From Pseudomonas matsuisoli (lineage in GTDB: Bacteria > Pseudomonadota > Gammaproteobacteria > Pseudomonadales > Pseudomonadaceae): a stretch of DNA of 64,000 nucleotides. This document shows, one piece after another, positions 25,823 to 34,944 of this stretch (position 1 is the first letter of the stretch; each line of letters starts with the position of its first letter). A program made the position numbers and the translations under genes. Under the pieces are notes generated by a model. The model did not search any database, was not told where the DNA came from, and saw only the letters and a program-made list of their open reading frames with translations. The stretch lies in contig NZ_BMPO01000004.1 in assembly GCF_014647635.1 (NCBI RefSeq), positions 372,001 to 436,000 of the forward strand, written 5' to 3'.

Positions 25823-27244
25823 TCACTGCGAACCGATCGTCTGATAGGCCGGGGCGTCTTTACCGGCCCATTCGCGTTGGCCATTCCATTGCGGACCGGT
25901 TGGCCCCGAGGATCCACTGGTCGCCTGTCCCGCACTGCTGCGGTTGGTCGCCGGTGTTGTTGCCGTCGGTGCACTGGCCACTGGCTGCGCGGTTGGCACT
26001 TCCGCGTTCGCGTCATTGGAAGCAGGTGGCGTTTCTGTCGAGTCGTTAGGTACCGAAGGGGCAGTGACGACGGGCGTTGCCGGCTTAGATGAGGAAATCG
26101 GTTGTGCAGGCGAGGTTGAGGCCGGTGTTTCCGGTTTGCCTGGGTTGGTCGGGTTGACCGGTCCAGATGTTTCCTTGCCGCTGTCGGTGCCCTTGTCCGC
26201 CACTTTCTTCGGGCCAATCGCCGAGCATCCGCCCGTGCCGAGGTATTTCTTCATGATCAGCCACTGCGGCTTATCCTTGCCGTCCTTCTCTGGCTCGATC
26301 GATACCGGGTAATTCTTACCCCAGTACTCGCCTGCCGCCCAGTAGCTGACGGGGATACAGTTCTGTTGCAAATACGTAAGGGTGTTTTCCAGGATCTCCA
26401 ACCAGCGCGGATGATCGCCTGGCAGCCCGAACTCACCGATATGGCCACGCTTACCGTTGCGCTCCAGCCATTCTACGAACGGCTTCAAACGGTTAACGCC
26501 CACCATTGGGTCTGGCATGTAGCTGCCTTCGCCGATGGCTTCCTTGTACAGGCCCGACGAGTTCTGATCGACGTACATGTGAGCGGAATACACGATGTTG
26601 TCCGACGGATCCTTGAGGTTCAGCAGATCATCGTTGTATTTGGGCCAATGGTACGCCGAGGAGTAGCGACGTCCCTCGATGTACAGCGTGTTCTTCCGAT
26701 CGTATTTTCGGATCGCGTCGATACCGGTCTGCGCCATCTCGAACCAGTACTTGTCAGCACCGCCGTGTGGCTCGTTCATGATGTCGTAGGCATAGACGGC
26801 CGGGTTGTTACCCCAGCGTAGCGCGATGCGTTCCATGAGGTTGCGGTAAGCATCCATAGGAACTTTGTCGCCGACGATGTCGCCGTAGTAGCGCCCGTAG
26901 TTGTGGATGTCCAAGAGGACGTGAATGCCATTGGCGCCGGCTTGATCCAGCGCTTTGTCGATGAGCGCGGCATACCCCGGATCGAACTCTCCCATGGCTT
27001 TAGGCTGCAGGCGTTCCCATTTGAAGGAAAAACGAACGGTCTTGATGCCGCGGTCACTCCACTTGGCGAAATAACCATCCTTCGGAAAGAAGAAATTCGT
27101 ACCCACCTTGCCTGGCAGCACATGGCCGGCGAAACCGGCTCCGGCGACGTTAATGCTGATGAGTTGAGGTGGCGCTTCCTGAGCCACGGCAGGTATCGCC
27201 ATGAGTAGGCCGAGGCTGATGCCGAGGCGTTTGACTAGATTCAT
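25823..27244 (-). CDS. Secreted glycoside hydrolase family 5 (endoglucanase-like) with long linker tail
   Basis: A 473-residue exported enzyme. A signal peptide (1-22, ending AIPAVAQ) precedes a GH5 barrel to about residue 345. The acid/base glutamate is Glu158 in YDIMNEPHG and the nucleophile Glu271 in HIGEFGLPGDHP; LLDIHNYGRYYG is also typical of cellulases. Residues 346-446 are a linker rich in Pro, Thr, Ser and Ala, of the sort that normally leads to a carbohydrate-binding module, but only about 27 residues follow (ending GPTGPQWNGQREWAGKDAP and a short tail) and no module is visible. GGAGAGCC precedes the ATG. It is a single-gene unit. Substrate could be cellulose or an exopolysaccharide. 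Confidence 0.85.
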   Translation of the reverse strand: MNLVKRLGISLGLLMAIPAVAQEAPPQLISINVAGAGFAGHVLPGKVGTNFFFPKDGYFAKWSDRGIKTVRFSFKWERLQPKAMGEFDPGYAALIDKALDQAGANGIHVLLDIHNYGRYYGDIVGDKVPMDAYRNLMERIALRWGNNPAVYAYDIMNEPHGGADKYWFEMAQTGIDAIRKYDRKNTLYIEGRRYSSAYHWPKYNDDLLNLKDPSDNIVYSAHMYVDQNSSGLYKEAIGEGSYMPDPMVGVNRLKPFVEWLERNGKRGHIGEFGLPGDHPRWLEILENTLTYLQQNCIPVSYWAAGEYWGKNYPVSIEPEKDGKDKPQWLIMKKYLGTGGCSAIGPKKVADKGTDSGKETSGPVNPTNPGKPETPASTSPAQPISSSKPATPVVTAPSVPNDSTETPPASNDANAEVPTAQPVASAPTATTPATNRSSAGQATSGSSGPTGPQWNGQREWAGKDAPAYQTIGSQ

Positions 27245-27682
27245 TTGGCTCTCCGATGCCTTAGACGTGCGAGTGTAGGGACAGCGACCTCATCTAATAG
27301 GTGCGGTTCCTGAAAGCGGCAGCGTTTTGTCCAATTGCGATACAGCCCACAAGCGAGGTGCTAGACGTGTCACGTAACCCGTGGGGACGATAGCGGCGCA
27401 TTGAGAGCGGGCCAATCATGGCTAAATGCAATCGCAACTGGAGCACTTCGAGGAATTAGTGCTGGAAAGATCGTTATCAAAGGCACGCGGAGCGTCACAG
27501 GACAACGACTAGCAGAACGGTCATTGGATGTTCGTCAATGGTTTGCGGACGTTGTCCATTGCGAGATAGACGTGGCGTCAAAGCGGTGGCAGGGGTGTCT
27601 CAATCTGCAATTGCACCGGTCGTCGATCGGACCTGCGGTGCGGCCAAATTCGTTATCCGCGTCCAACCTTCTGCGCTCGTCT
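27245..27682. other. Intergenic region without a visible gene
   Basis: About 440 bases between the GH5 start and the small-RNA promoter. Reading frames here have no family resemblance and no ribosome site. In Pseudomonas and enterobacteria polA normally lies on this side of the small RNA; I find no trace of it. Confidence 0.5.
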
Positions 27683-27709
27683 GAACTTTTTATTGAACGG
27701 CCCGTCAGA
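27683..27709 (+). promoter_or_regulatory. Candidate AlgU (sigma-22) promoter of the small RNA
   Basis: GAACTT (27683-27688), a 16-base spacer, then TCAGA (27705-27709) fits the AlgU pattern GAACTT-N16/17-TCTGA with one change. Confidence 0.65.
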
Positions 27710-27714
27710 AACAC

Positions 27715-27845
27715 TGAATGGCTTAACAGCCCTTCGATGCTCCTTTTGCTGTGTTTAGTGTTGGCAGATATCTGGACTCGTTCTAGCGGTCCGGACTTGA
27801 ACCCCGAGCCTCTCCCCTCCCCATACGAAGCTCGGGGTTTTTTTT
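27715..27845 (+). ncRNA. ersA: ErsA / Spot 42-like small RNA
   Basis: A transcript beginning about six bases after the AlgU-like -10 and ending in a strong terminator would be about 131 nt; ErsA of P. aeruginosa is reported as 132 nt, is AlgU-dependent and lies between polA and engB. Here engB lies 44 bases further, convergent, which is the same side as in Pseudomonas and as spf in E. coli. A small 5' hairpin GGCT-TAAC-AGCC (27720-27731) is followed by a single-stranded middle. The terminator stem AACCCCGAGC / GCTCGGGGTT (27800-27809, 27830-27839) encloses an unusual 20-base C-rich loop and ends in eight T. The C-rich loop could pair with ribosome-binding sites of target mRNAs. No reading frame fits. 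Confidence 0.72.
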
Positions 27846-27889
27846 GTCCAAAGAAAGCTGCCTGGAGCAGCCAGGCGTAAAACGAGCCG

Positions 27890-28528
27890 CTAAGCCGGTG
27901 AGTCCGGCTCCGCCGCGAGCGCGAGCCATTCGGCTAGGACCGCTTGGGCTTCTTCGATGCCTTGACGTTTGGGCGCCGAGAAGAGCTGGATGCTGGCCAC
28001 ATCGCCCCACTGCTGCCGTAACGACTTCTGCACATTCAACAAAGCGTTCTTCGCCGCACCGTAGGCGAGTTTGTCGGCTTTGGTCAGCAGGATATGGAGC
28101 GGCATCTGGCTCGCCCGCGCCCAGTCAAGCATCATCTGGTCGAACTCGGTCAGCGGGTGGCGGATATCCATCATGAGGATCACGCCGGACAAGCTGCGCC
28201 GGCTTCCCAGATACGCTTCCAGGTGGTTCTGCCAATGCTGCTTGAGTGGAATGGGTACCTTCGCGTAGCCGTAACCAGGAAGGTCGACTAGACGGCGTTC
28301 GTCATCCAGGCGAAAGAAGTTCAGCAGTTGGGTGCGACCTGGCGTCTTGGACGTGCGGGCGAGGTTGGCATGCGTCAGCGTGTTCAGCGCACTGGATTTA
28401 CCTGCGTTCGAGCGGCCCGCGAAGGCAACCTCGAAGCCGTCGTCTTCTGGACACTGGTCCACTTTCGCGGCGCTGATGAGGAAGGAAGCCTGCTGGCACA
28501 GCCCGATGATCGGATTCTTGAATGACAT
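27890..28528 (-). CDS. engB: Ribosome-biogenesis GTPase EngB (YihA/YsxC)
   Basis: A 212-residue GTPase needed for 50S subunit assembly. The G-motifs are G1 [10 protein letters not shown]3 [11 protein letters not shown] and G4 LTKADKL, with [14 protein letters not shown] as the G2 region. Length and order match EngB. It converges with the small RNA gene, and its start faces dsbA. In P. aeruginosa cytochrome c4 and c5 genes lie between engB and dsbA; here only 269 bases separate them and no cytochrome is present. Confidence 0.95.
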   Translation of the reverse strand: MSFKNPIIGLCQQASFLISAAKVDQCPEDDGFEVAFAGRSNAGKSSALNTLTHANLARTSKTPGRTQLLNFFRLDDERRLVDLPGYGYAKVPIPLKQHWQNHLEAYLGSRRSLSGVILMMDIRHPLTEFDQMMLDWARASQMPLHILLTKADKLAYGAAKNALLNVQKSLRQQWGDVASIQLFSAPKRQGIEEAQAVLAEWLALAAEPDSPA

Positions 28529-28797
28529 GTACGTCCGTTTCCCGCTCGTATCCGCAAAATGGCCGGCATTATAGATGCCTTGACCATGACTTCGGTCACT
28601 CGTCGTCGCGTTGGGCCCGTTTGACGGTGAAAGATAAAAGCTTTGTAAACATCGACGTTACGACGGTTAGCGTCGCTACAATGCGTCCAGACCGCGGAGC
28701 TTACGCTTGCGCGCCGTTGGGCGCGAAACGCGATGTCCCCGGACTCTAGAAACCGTACGCGTTGTCGATACGGAATGTACTCATACAGGAGAGCCAA

Positions 28798-29427
28798 ATG
28801 CGTAATCTGCTACTCGGTGCGGTCGTCGCCGCTCTAAGCCTTATCGGCGCACCCACGTTTGCCGCCGACATCCAAGCCGGCAAGGAATACGTCGAACTGA
28901 GCAATCCGGTACCCACGGCCGAGCCGAACAAGGTCGAGGTCGTTGAAATCTTCTGGTATGGCTGCCCGCACTGCTACGCGTTTGAGCCCACGATCAATCC
29001 CTGGATCGAGAAACTGCCTGAAGACGTGAATTTCGTACGCATCCCAGCCATGTTCGGCGGGATCTGGGACGTCCACGGGCAGATGTTCATTACCCTCGAA
29101 GCCATGAATGTCGAGCACAAAGTTCATACCGCGATCTTCGATGCGATCCATAACCAGCGCAAAAAGTTGGCGACCCCCGAAGAAATGGCGGATTTCGTGG
29201 CGGAGCAGGGCGTCGATCGCGATGCGTTCCTCAAGACCTACAATTCCTTTGGCGTGAAGAGCCGCGTCGAGAAGGACAAGAAATTGGCTGAGGCGTACCA
29301 GATCGAAGGCGTGCCGGTGATGATCGTGAACGGCAAGTACCGTTTTGACCTGGGCACTGCAGGTGGCCCTGAGAACGCGCTGAAGGTCGCCGACCAACTC
29401 ATCGAGAAGGAGCGCGCCGCCGAGTAA
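28798..29427 (+). CDS. dsbA: Thiol:disulfide interchange protein DsbA
   Basis: A 209-residue periplasmic oxidase that introduces disulfide bonds into exported proteins. The signal peptide MRNLLLGAVVAALSLIGAPTFAA is cut before DIQAGKEY. The active site CPHC lies in EIFWYGCPHCYAFEP, and the cis-proline loop in IEGVPVMIVNGKYRF. AGGAGAGCC precedes the ATG at 28798; a frame start at 28762 would put polar residues before the signal peptide and was not used. It is followed after 14 bases by the EEP-family gene and then dgcP, forming a likely operon. Confidence 0.95.
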   Translation: MRNLLLGAVVAALSLIGAPTFAADIQAGKEYVELSNPVPTAEPNKVEVVEIFWYGCPHCYAFEPTINPWIEKLPEDVNFVRIPAMFGGIWDVHGQMFITLEAMNVEHKVHTAIFDAIHNQRKKLATPEEMADFVAEQGVDRDAFLKTYNSFGVKSRVEKDKKLAEAYQIEGVPVMIVNGKYRFDLGTAGGPENALKVADQLIEKERAAE

Positions 29428-29441
29428 GCGGCGCGATTGCC

Positions 29442-30305
29442 ATGCTGCGTCGATGGACTTCCGAACGGCGGGTCGCAGTCTGCGATCCGCGCGTCAATCC
29501 CGCTTGTACACATCATGGGCTCCCGGCTGACGGCACGCTTCGGCTATTGAGCTTCAACATCCAGGTCGGCAACAGCACCTTGGGTTACCACCATTACCTC
29601 ACGCGCGGCTGGCAGCACCTCTTGCCGCACCGTGGTCGTGGCGCGAACCTGCAACGCATCGGGCAGATTCTCGCGGACTACGACCTGGTTGCCCTGCAGG
29701 AAGCGGATGGCGGCAGCCTGCGCTCGAGTTACGTCAATCAGGTCGAGCAACTGGCGCGGCTCGGGGCGTTTCCGTATTGGTATCAACAGCTCAATCGGAA
29801 TCTCGGTAAATTCGCACAGCACAGCAATGGCGTGCTAAGCCGATTGCAGCCGACAGCCTTGGAAGATCATCCGCTGCCGGGTCCGCCTGGGCGAGGGGCG
29901 ATCCTCATGCGTTTCGGCGAGGGCAGCGATGCACTGGTCGTCGTCATGATGCATTTGGCGCTTGGCGCGAAAACCCGTGCCTTGCAGCTGGGATACATCC
30001 GGGAGCTGATTGGGGGTTACCGCCATCAGGTGCTGATGGGGGACATGAACACCCATGCCAATGACCTGCTGGAGCGGTCTGCGTTGCGCGATCTCGGGCT
30101 GCTAGCGCCCCAGATACAGCCCACGTTCCCAAGCTGGCGGCCGCAGCGTTGCCTGGACCACATTCTTATCAGCCCTGAGCTGACGCTTGGTAACGTTGGT
30201 GTATTGCCGTTACCGGTTTCCGATCATCTCCCAGTGGCTGTGGAGATTCGGCTTCCTGATAGTCATCGAACCGATCCCAACCTCCCCGTACCCGCTCAGT
30301 CGTGA
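29442..30305 (+). CDS. Endonuclease/exonuclease/phosphatase (EEP) family protein
   Basis: A 287-residue protein with the EEP fold: RLLSFNIQVGN (first metal region), LVALQEADGGS (metal glutamate), LMGDMNTHAND and the end motif LDHILISPEL with VSDHLPVAVEI (catalytic histidine). No signal peptide is seen. The same gene sits between dsbA and dgcP in P. aeruginosa. The substrate could be nucleic acid or a phosphodiester lipid; that is open. It is three bases from dgcP, so the two are very probably co-translated. Confidence 0.87.
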   Translation: MLRRWTSERRVAVCDPRVNPACTHHGLPADGTLRLLSFNIQVGNSTLGYHHYLTRGWQHLLPHRGRGANLQRIGQILADYDLVALQEADGGSLRSSYVNQVEQLARLGAFPYWYQQLNRNLGKFAQHSNGVLSRLQPTALEDHPLPGPPGRGAILMRFGEGSDALVVVMMHLALGAKTRALQLGYIRELIGGYRHQVLMGDMNTHANDLLERSALRDLGLLAPQIQPTFPSWRPQRCLDHILISPELTLGNVGVLPLPVSDHLPVAVEIRLPDSHRTDPNLPVPAQS

Positions 30306-30308
30306 ATT

Positions 30309-32213
30309 ATGAGTGACGAACAGCGCTGGAAAACGAAGTACCTTGAAAGTCTCGAGCAGCAGGAAGTGTTCGAACAGCGCTGGGAAACGCGCCTGGACCT
30401 GCTGCGCCGTGGCTTGGTCCGGAGCAGCCTTGCAGCAGAAGGAAGCGACAAGGCGGTTGATCAGTGCATGAAGGAGCTGCGCAATGTCGTGCGCAGCGAC
30501 AACATGGATGCGGCGTTATCAGCGCTGATCCCGCGGCTGGAAAAGGCGGTGCTCGATTCCGAGCAGCGTCGTCAGCAACGCGCGGAGATGATCGCGCAGT
30601 CCCTGGGCTCGCTCGCCAGTCGGTTGCAGCAGATGCAACTGCCCCGCGAGGTGAACAAACCGCTCAAGGCGTTCGCCAAGCAGGTGAACGGCAGTGCTAT
30701 CCAAAGCAGTGAGCTTCCGGCCCTGCTGGCCGAGTTGAATCGATTGCAGGCCCAGGCCCTGGACGTCATCGGCGGGGAACCCAGCAGCCGTTCTGGGTTT
30801 TTACAAAGGCTGTTCGGCGGCGGTGAGGGTGCGGTTCCCGCAACGCCTGCGACGACAATCCATGCCGAGCATCCGGATGCCGTCTCGCAGCCCGGCGAGC
30901 CGTTAGGGCCTGACCGCGCGGACTCCCGTCCCGAAGTTGCCAGTGAACCTGAATTGCGGGCGACGCCAGCATTGCAGCCCGATCGCGATACGGCGCCAGT
31001 GATTGATCCTGATGCGCCCGAACTGGCGGCTACCAATGCGGCGCCGATTGCATCGGAGCCTTACATCGAGACGCTTAGCGAGCCCGCGCCCACCACGGAA
31101 GGGGCCGAGCCGTCACTCGAGGCGTTGCCGGAGGGACGTTATGCCCTGCCGCAGCCTCCCGAGCCGGGCTATAGCGCCGTGGCCCCGCATATTGCCGCGA
31201 GCCTGAATCGTCTGCTGGACGAGCTTTCGCTTCCACAGAGCTTTACCCCCCAGGCCGAGTCGCTGAAAACGCGGCTGCAAGGTGGGCTGAACTGGTACGA
31301 GCTGGTCCCGTTGCTGGACGATCTAGGCGTGCTGGTATTGGCGGTGAGCGGCGATAGCGATCACGCCTTCGCCCGCTACCTGGCGGAATTGAGCCAGCGC
31401 CTGGCCGCGTTCGTCGGTGGTCTTAACCAGGCGAAAAGTGATTACAACGAGTCGATCAGCGACGCCCGCGTGTTGGATGACGAGCTTCGCGGGCATGTCA
31501 CCGGGTTGCAGGCGGATGTGCAGGACGCTGTCGACCTCGAATCCTTGAAGCGCACCGTGGACAGCCGCCTGGATGGCCTGCTGGCCACGATGAGCGACTT
31601 CCAGCAGCGTAATAACCAGCGTGAGCAGGAGGTCAGCGAGCGGCTGGAGGCGCTGGTGGCGCGCGTTGCGGTGATGGAGCAGGAAGCCCACGGTGCACAA
31701 CAGCACCTCGAAGAGCAACGTATGAAGGCACTGACCGATGCGCTGACGGGCTTACCCAATCGTGCCTCGTGGGCTGAGCGAGCACAGCTGGAGGAGGCGC
31801 GTTGGCAGCGTTACGGTGGCGATTTGTTGCTGGTTGTGTTGGACATCGACCACTTCAAGCGGATCAATGACGAATACGGGCACCTGGCAGGTGACAAGGT
31901 GCTGAAGATCATCGGGCAGGAGTTACAAAAGCGTCTGCGCAAGACCGACTTCATCGCCCGGTTTGGCGGTGAGGAATTCGCGCTGCTATTGCCTGAAACG
32001 TCGCTGGCGGCCGGCCAGCAGCTGTTGGACGATCTACGCGGCAAGATTGCAGCCTGTCCGTTTCACTTCAAAGGCCAGCCCGTCAGCATCACCTTTTCCG
32101 CGGGTGTCGTGGCGTTCGAAGGCGAGGATTCAGCCGAGGCTGCGTTCGATCGTGCAGACCAGGCGCTCTATCGGGCGAAACGTGCCGGGCGTAACCGGGT
32201 CGAGAGGGGCTGA
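30309..32213 (+). CDS. dgcP: Diguanylate cyclase DgcP-like
   Basis: A 634-residue cytoplasmic protein. The N-terminal region (about 1-140) and the segment at 290-470 are helical, with probable coiled coil near 360-470; 170-280 is a Pro/Ala-rich linker. The C-terminal GGDEF domain has an active site ARFGGEEFALLLPE and, five residues before it, the product-inhibition site RKTD. It makes cyclic di-GMP. P. aeruginosa DgcP has the same context after dsbA, localises to cell poles through FimV and promotes biofilm; function here is inferred from architecture and synteny. The next same-strand gene is after the photolyase, so the operon ends here. Confidence 0.88.
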   Translation: MSDEQRWKTKYLESLEQQEVFEQRWETRLDLLRRGLVRSSLAAEGSDKAVDQCMKELRNVVRSDNMDAALSALIPRLEKAVLDSEQRRQQRAEMIAQSLGSLASRLQQMQLPREVNKPLKAFAKQVNGSAIQSSELPALLAELNRLQAQALDVIGGEPSSRSGFLQRLFGGGEGAVPATPATTIHAEHPDAVSQPGEPLGPDRADSRPEVASEPELRATPALQPDRDTAPVIDPDAPELAATNAAPIASEPYIETLSEPAPTTEGAEPSLEALPEGRYALPQPPEPGYSAVAPHIAASLNRLLDELSLPQSFTPQAESLKTRLQGGLNWYELVPLLDDLGVLVLAVSGDSDHAFARYLAELSQRLAAFVGGLNQAKSDYNESISDARVLDDELRGHVTGLQADVQDAVDLESLKRTVDSRLDGLLATMSDFQQRNNQREQEVSERLEALVARVAVMEQEAHGAQQHLEEQRMKALTDALTGLPNRASWAERAQLEEARWQRYGGDLLLVVLDIDHFKRINDEYGHLAGDKVLKIIGQELQKRLRKTDFIARFGGEEFALLLPETSLAAGQQLLDDLRGKIAACPFHFKGQPVSITFSAGVVAFEGEDSAEAAFDRADQALYRAKRAGRNRVERG

Positions 32214-32354
32214 ATGGCTATTCGGTGCGGCTGAGGCGAGGACGCCCTGACGCCAGCGCGAGCGGACTTCCGATCGATAACGCTCGCTAAGCGATAGGCA
32301 CGCGCAGCGGGACCTTCATCGGCTCTTACGTCTCTGCCCATCCAGCACGCCGCT

Positions 32355-33776
32355 TCAGGCTGCCGTGTGCATATAGGGTTGCCAGTCCGCCGGGATATTC
32401 TGAAGGCATGGATAACGCAGCGCGTCACGCTGGGAGTTCGGTAGCAAGAATGGCGTATGACGCAGTTCGGCTGGGATGTCGCGCAACTCAGGCAGCCAGC
32501 GGGCGATGTACTCGGCCTGTGGGTCGAGCGCTCGTGCCTGGCGCATGATGTTGAACGAGGCGCTCCGCCGAGGCTCGCTAGCAGCGGCCGCGATAAAGGC
32601 CCAATTGCCCCAGTTGCTGGCAGGCTCGTAATCGAGCAGATGCTCTTCGAACCAGGCTGCGCCAAGACGCCAGTCCTGCTCCAGATAGCGCACGAGATAA
32701 CTTGCAGCGATACGCCGCGCTCGGTGGGAAATGAAGCCGGTTGCCGCCAACTCGCGCATGGCGGCGTCCACCAATGGCATGCCCGTCTTGCCCTCACACC
32801 ATTCGACGAAACGCTGGTCATGACCACGCGGAGCCGCCTGCGCGGTCTTGAGGCCGTGGGACTCGAACAGGACATTGCCATGTCGGCGTAGCGTCCAGGC
32901 GAAGAATTCCCGCCACAGCAAGCCACGCCAGAACAGTCGCGTGGAGTCATCAGCGCCAGCTTGCGATTCATAGCGCCGCAGCTCCGCCGCAATGCGTCTT
33001 GGCGATAGGCTGCCCTGGGCGATCCAGGGCGCGAATTTCGACGACGTTTGGACGCCGATCAATTGTTCGTGCTGATCCAGGTACCGACGAATGCCTTGGC
33101 TTGACCAGAAGTAGTCCTGCAAGCGTGCTTTGGCGGCGGGCTCACCCCCAGAGAAAGGAAAAGCGCTATTGGCGAAAGCCAGCGGTTCGCCTAATCCGAG
33201 CTGCGACAACGTCGGAACGGGCTCGAACAATGTCTCGCTGTTGGCCGGCAGCGGCGGAAAGGAGAGGGGCGCCGGACGGGGTTGGAATACATGCTGGCGC
33301 GTCTCGACTTGTGCAACGAACTGGCTGAACGAAGTGACCGTAGGGAGCGACTTGTCGCCGGCGCCGTCGAGCAAACCAAGACCGTCAGCGGGCAAGACCT
33401 TCAATTCTGCATCACCTAGCTGCTTGCGAATACGCGCAAACATGACGCGTTCGGCAGGCGCGGGCTCGTCGAGCGTCACGACCTCGTTCAACTCCATCTG
33501 CTCGACCAAGCGAGGAATCAGTACCTCCGGATCGCCCGCCAGCACGAGCAAGCGCGAGTTGTAGAAACGAAGTTCCCCGTCCAGCGCCGCAAGCCCTTCG
33601 AGTAAGAAACGAACGCGGTGTACGCCAACGCGATGCCCCCGCGGGGGCGAGATGCCGAGCAAGCGGGTGTCGAGAATATAAACCGGCAGAACACATCGTG
33701 ACGCCGTCGCGGCGTGCAGCACTGCGGGATGGTCGTCGAGACGTAAATCCTGTTTGAACCAAAGCAGCGTCCGCAT
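32355..33776 (-). CDS. Photolyase of the cryptochrome-DASH family
   Basis: A 473-residue flavoprotein. The photolyase alpha/beta N-domain begins MRTLLWFKQDLRLDDHPAV. The FAD-binding helical part includes SSKFAPWIAQGSLSPRRI, FWRGLLWREFFAW and TGFISHRARRIAASYLVRYL. The stretch SNWGNWAFIAAAASEPRRSA followed by FNIMRQARALDPQAEYIARW is the signature of DASH-type enzymes, which repair cyclobutane dimers mainly in single-stranded DNA. GGGGAG lies five bases before the ATG at 33776; a frame start at 33848 adds an unrelated leader. It stands alone, antisense between dgcP and the amidase. Confidence 0.9.
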   Translation of the reverse strand: MRTLLWFKQDLRLDDHPAVLHAATASRCVLPVYILDTRLLGISPPRGHRVGVHRVRFLLEGLAALDGELRFYNSRLLVLAGDPEVLIPRLVEQMELNEVVTLDEPAPAERVMFARIRKQLGDAELKVLPADGLGLLDGAGDKSLPTVTSFSQFVAQVETRQHVFQPRPAPLSFPPLPANSETLFEPVPTLSQLGLGEPLAFANSAFPFSGGEPAAKARLQDYFWSSQGIRRYLDQHEQLIGVQTSSKFAPWIAQGSLSPRRIAAELRRYESQAGADDSTRLFWRGLLWREFFAWTLRRHGNVLFESHGLKTAQAAPRGHDQRFVEWCEGKTGMPLVDAAMRELAATGFISHRARRIAASYLVRYLEQDWRLGAAWFEEHLLDYEPASNWGNWAFIAAAASEPRRSASFNIMRQARALDPQAEYIARWLPELRDIPAELRHTPFLLPNSQRDALRYPCLQNIPADWQPYMHTAA

Positions 33777-34118
33777 GAATACTCCCCGCCTTTTTCCACG
33801 CACCACTAAGCTGTGCATTACCCGCATGCCGTTCGTTAGCCCGGCCACTATGTCTGGTGCCAGCGCAAGCGCATTTCATCGAAGGCTCTGGCTAAATGTA
33901 GAAGCATTTCGCATTTTTTGATTCATTGCAGGCGATAGACGGCTCAGCCGCTCATCCCTTGCAGGAAACAGCTACTAACGACGTATCGACCGGCGGCGAA
34001 GCAAAAGCCGCTATCCTCCTGCGTTGTTGATCGTCACTTCCGCACAAATCCACGCGTTCGACGCCTCCGTTGTGAGCACCTATCTTCCAGCCAATCACTC
34101 GAGATCGAGCCTTCCGCA

Positions 34119-34907
34119 ATGACCCGATTCTTACCTCTCGCCTTGTTTCTGCTTCTTCTCGCCGGTTGCAGCAGCGGGCCCCATATCGACAAGCGCTACG
34201 TGTCCGCCAATCACGACAGCCGTGAGCAATTCATCGTCCTGCACTACACCTCGACCGGGTTCGAGCAGTCCGTGAAGTTGTTGACGCACGGAGAAGTCAG
34301 CGCGCATTACCTGATCGACCGGGATCCCGCACGGATCTACCAACTGGTCGACGAGAATCGGCGTGCCTGGCATGCCGGCGAAAGTACCTGGAACGGCAGG
34401 ACCTGGCTCAATTCCAGTTCGATTGGCATCGAAATGATCAATCCGGGCTACCGGCTTAACGAAGACGGGCAACGGGTTTGGTACCCGTACGCCGATGCGC
34501 AGATCGACGAGCTTATCGTTCTGCTCAAGGACATCATGCAGCGGCATGGGCTGGGTCCTGATGCGGTCGTCGGTCACAGCGATATCGCACCGCAACGTAA
34601 GGTCGATCCCGGTCCGTTGTTCCCGTGGAAGCGCCTGGCCGATGCTGGCCTGATTCGTTGGCCGGACGCCGCCAGTGTCGAGCGGGCGCAAGCGGTGTAT
34701 GCGAACGGTCTTCCAGACGCGACGTGGTTCCAAGGCGAACTGGCTAAATTCGGCTACGACGTGCCGCGAACGGGGCTTTTCGACGAGCAAACGCGCAATG
34801 TCATCGCGGCGTTCCAGATGCGCTATCGCCAGCAGCGCTATGACGGTCAGGCGGATGCGGAAACGGCGGCACTGCTTTGGGTGCTGAACAATAGCCGCAG
34901 GTCTTAA
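34119..34907 (+). CDS. Lipoprotein N-acetylmuramoyl-L-alanine amidase (AmpDh2-like)
   Basis: A 262-residue lipoprotein. The lipobox LLLLAGC lies at residues 11-17. The amidase_2 domain has zinc ligands in FIVLHYTSTG, WHAGEST and VGHSDIAPQRKVDPG. A peptidoglycan-binding domain follows (about 185-255: ELAKFGYDVPRTGLFDEQTRNVIAAFQMRY). It cleaves the bond between muramic acid and the peptide stem in the periplasm. In P. aeruginosa AmpDh2 is the neighbour of kinB-algB and dgcP, as here. It is convergent with kinB across a hairpin. Confidence 0.9.
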   Translation: MTRFLPLALFLLLLAGCSSGPHIDKRYVSANHDSREQFIVLHYTSTGFEQSVKLLTHGEVSAHYLIDRDPARIYQLVDENRRAWHAGESTWNGRTWLNSSSIGIEMINPGYRLNEDGQRVWYPYADAQIDELIVLLKDIMQRHGLGPDAVVGHSDIAPQRKVDPGPLFPWKRLADAGLIRWPDAASVERAQAVYANGLPDATWFQGELAKFGYDVPRTGLFDEQTRNVIAAFQMRYRQQRYDGQADAETAALLWVLNNSRRS

Positions 34908-34917
34908 CGTTTACTTA

Positions 34918-34941
34918 CCTGCCCGCGAGACCGCGGGCAGG
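34918..34941. terminator. Hairpin between convergent amidase and kinB genes
   Basis: CCTGCCCGCG-AGAC-CGCGGGCAGG perfect stem; few T follow, but its position at two convergent gene ends suggests termination. Confidence 0.6.
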
Positions 34942-34944
34942 ATT

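Noticed and set aside
27401-27880. 159-codon frame across the small-RNA region
   Set aside because: No ribosome site or family resemblance, and it runs through the AlgU-type promoter and the terminator.
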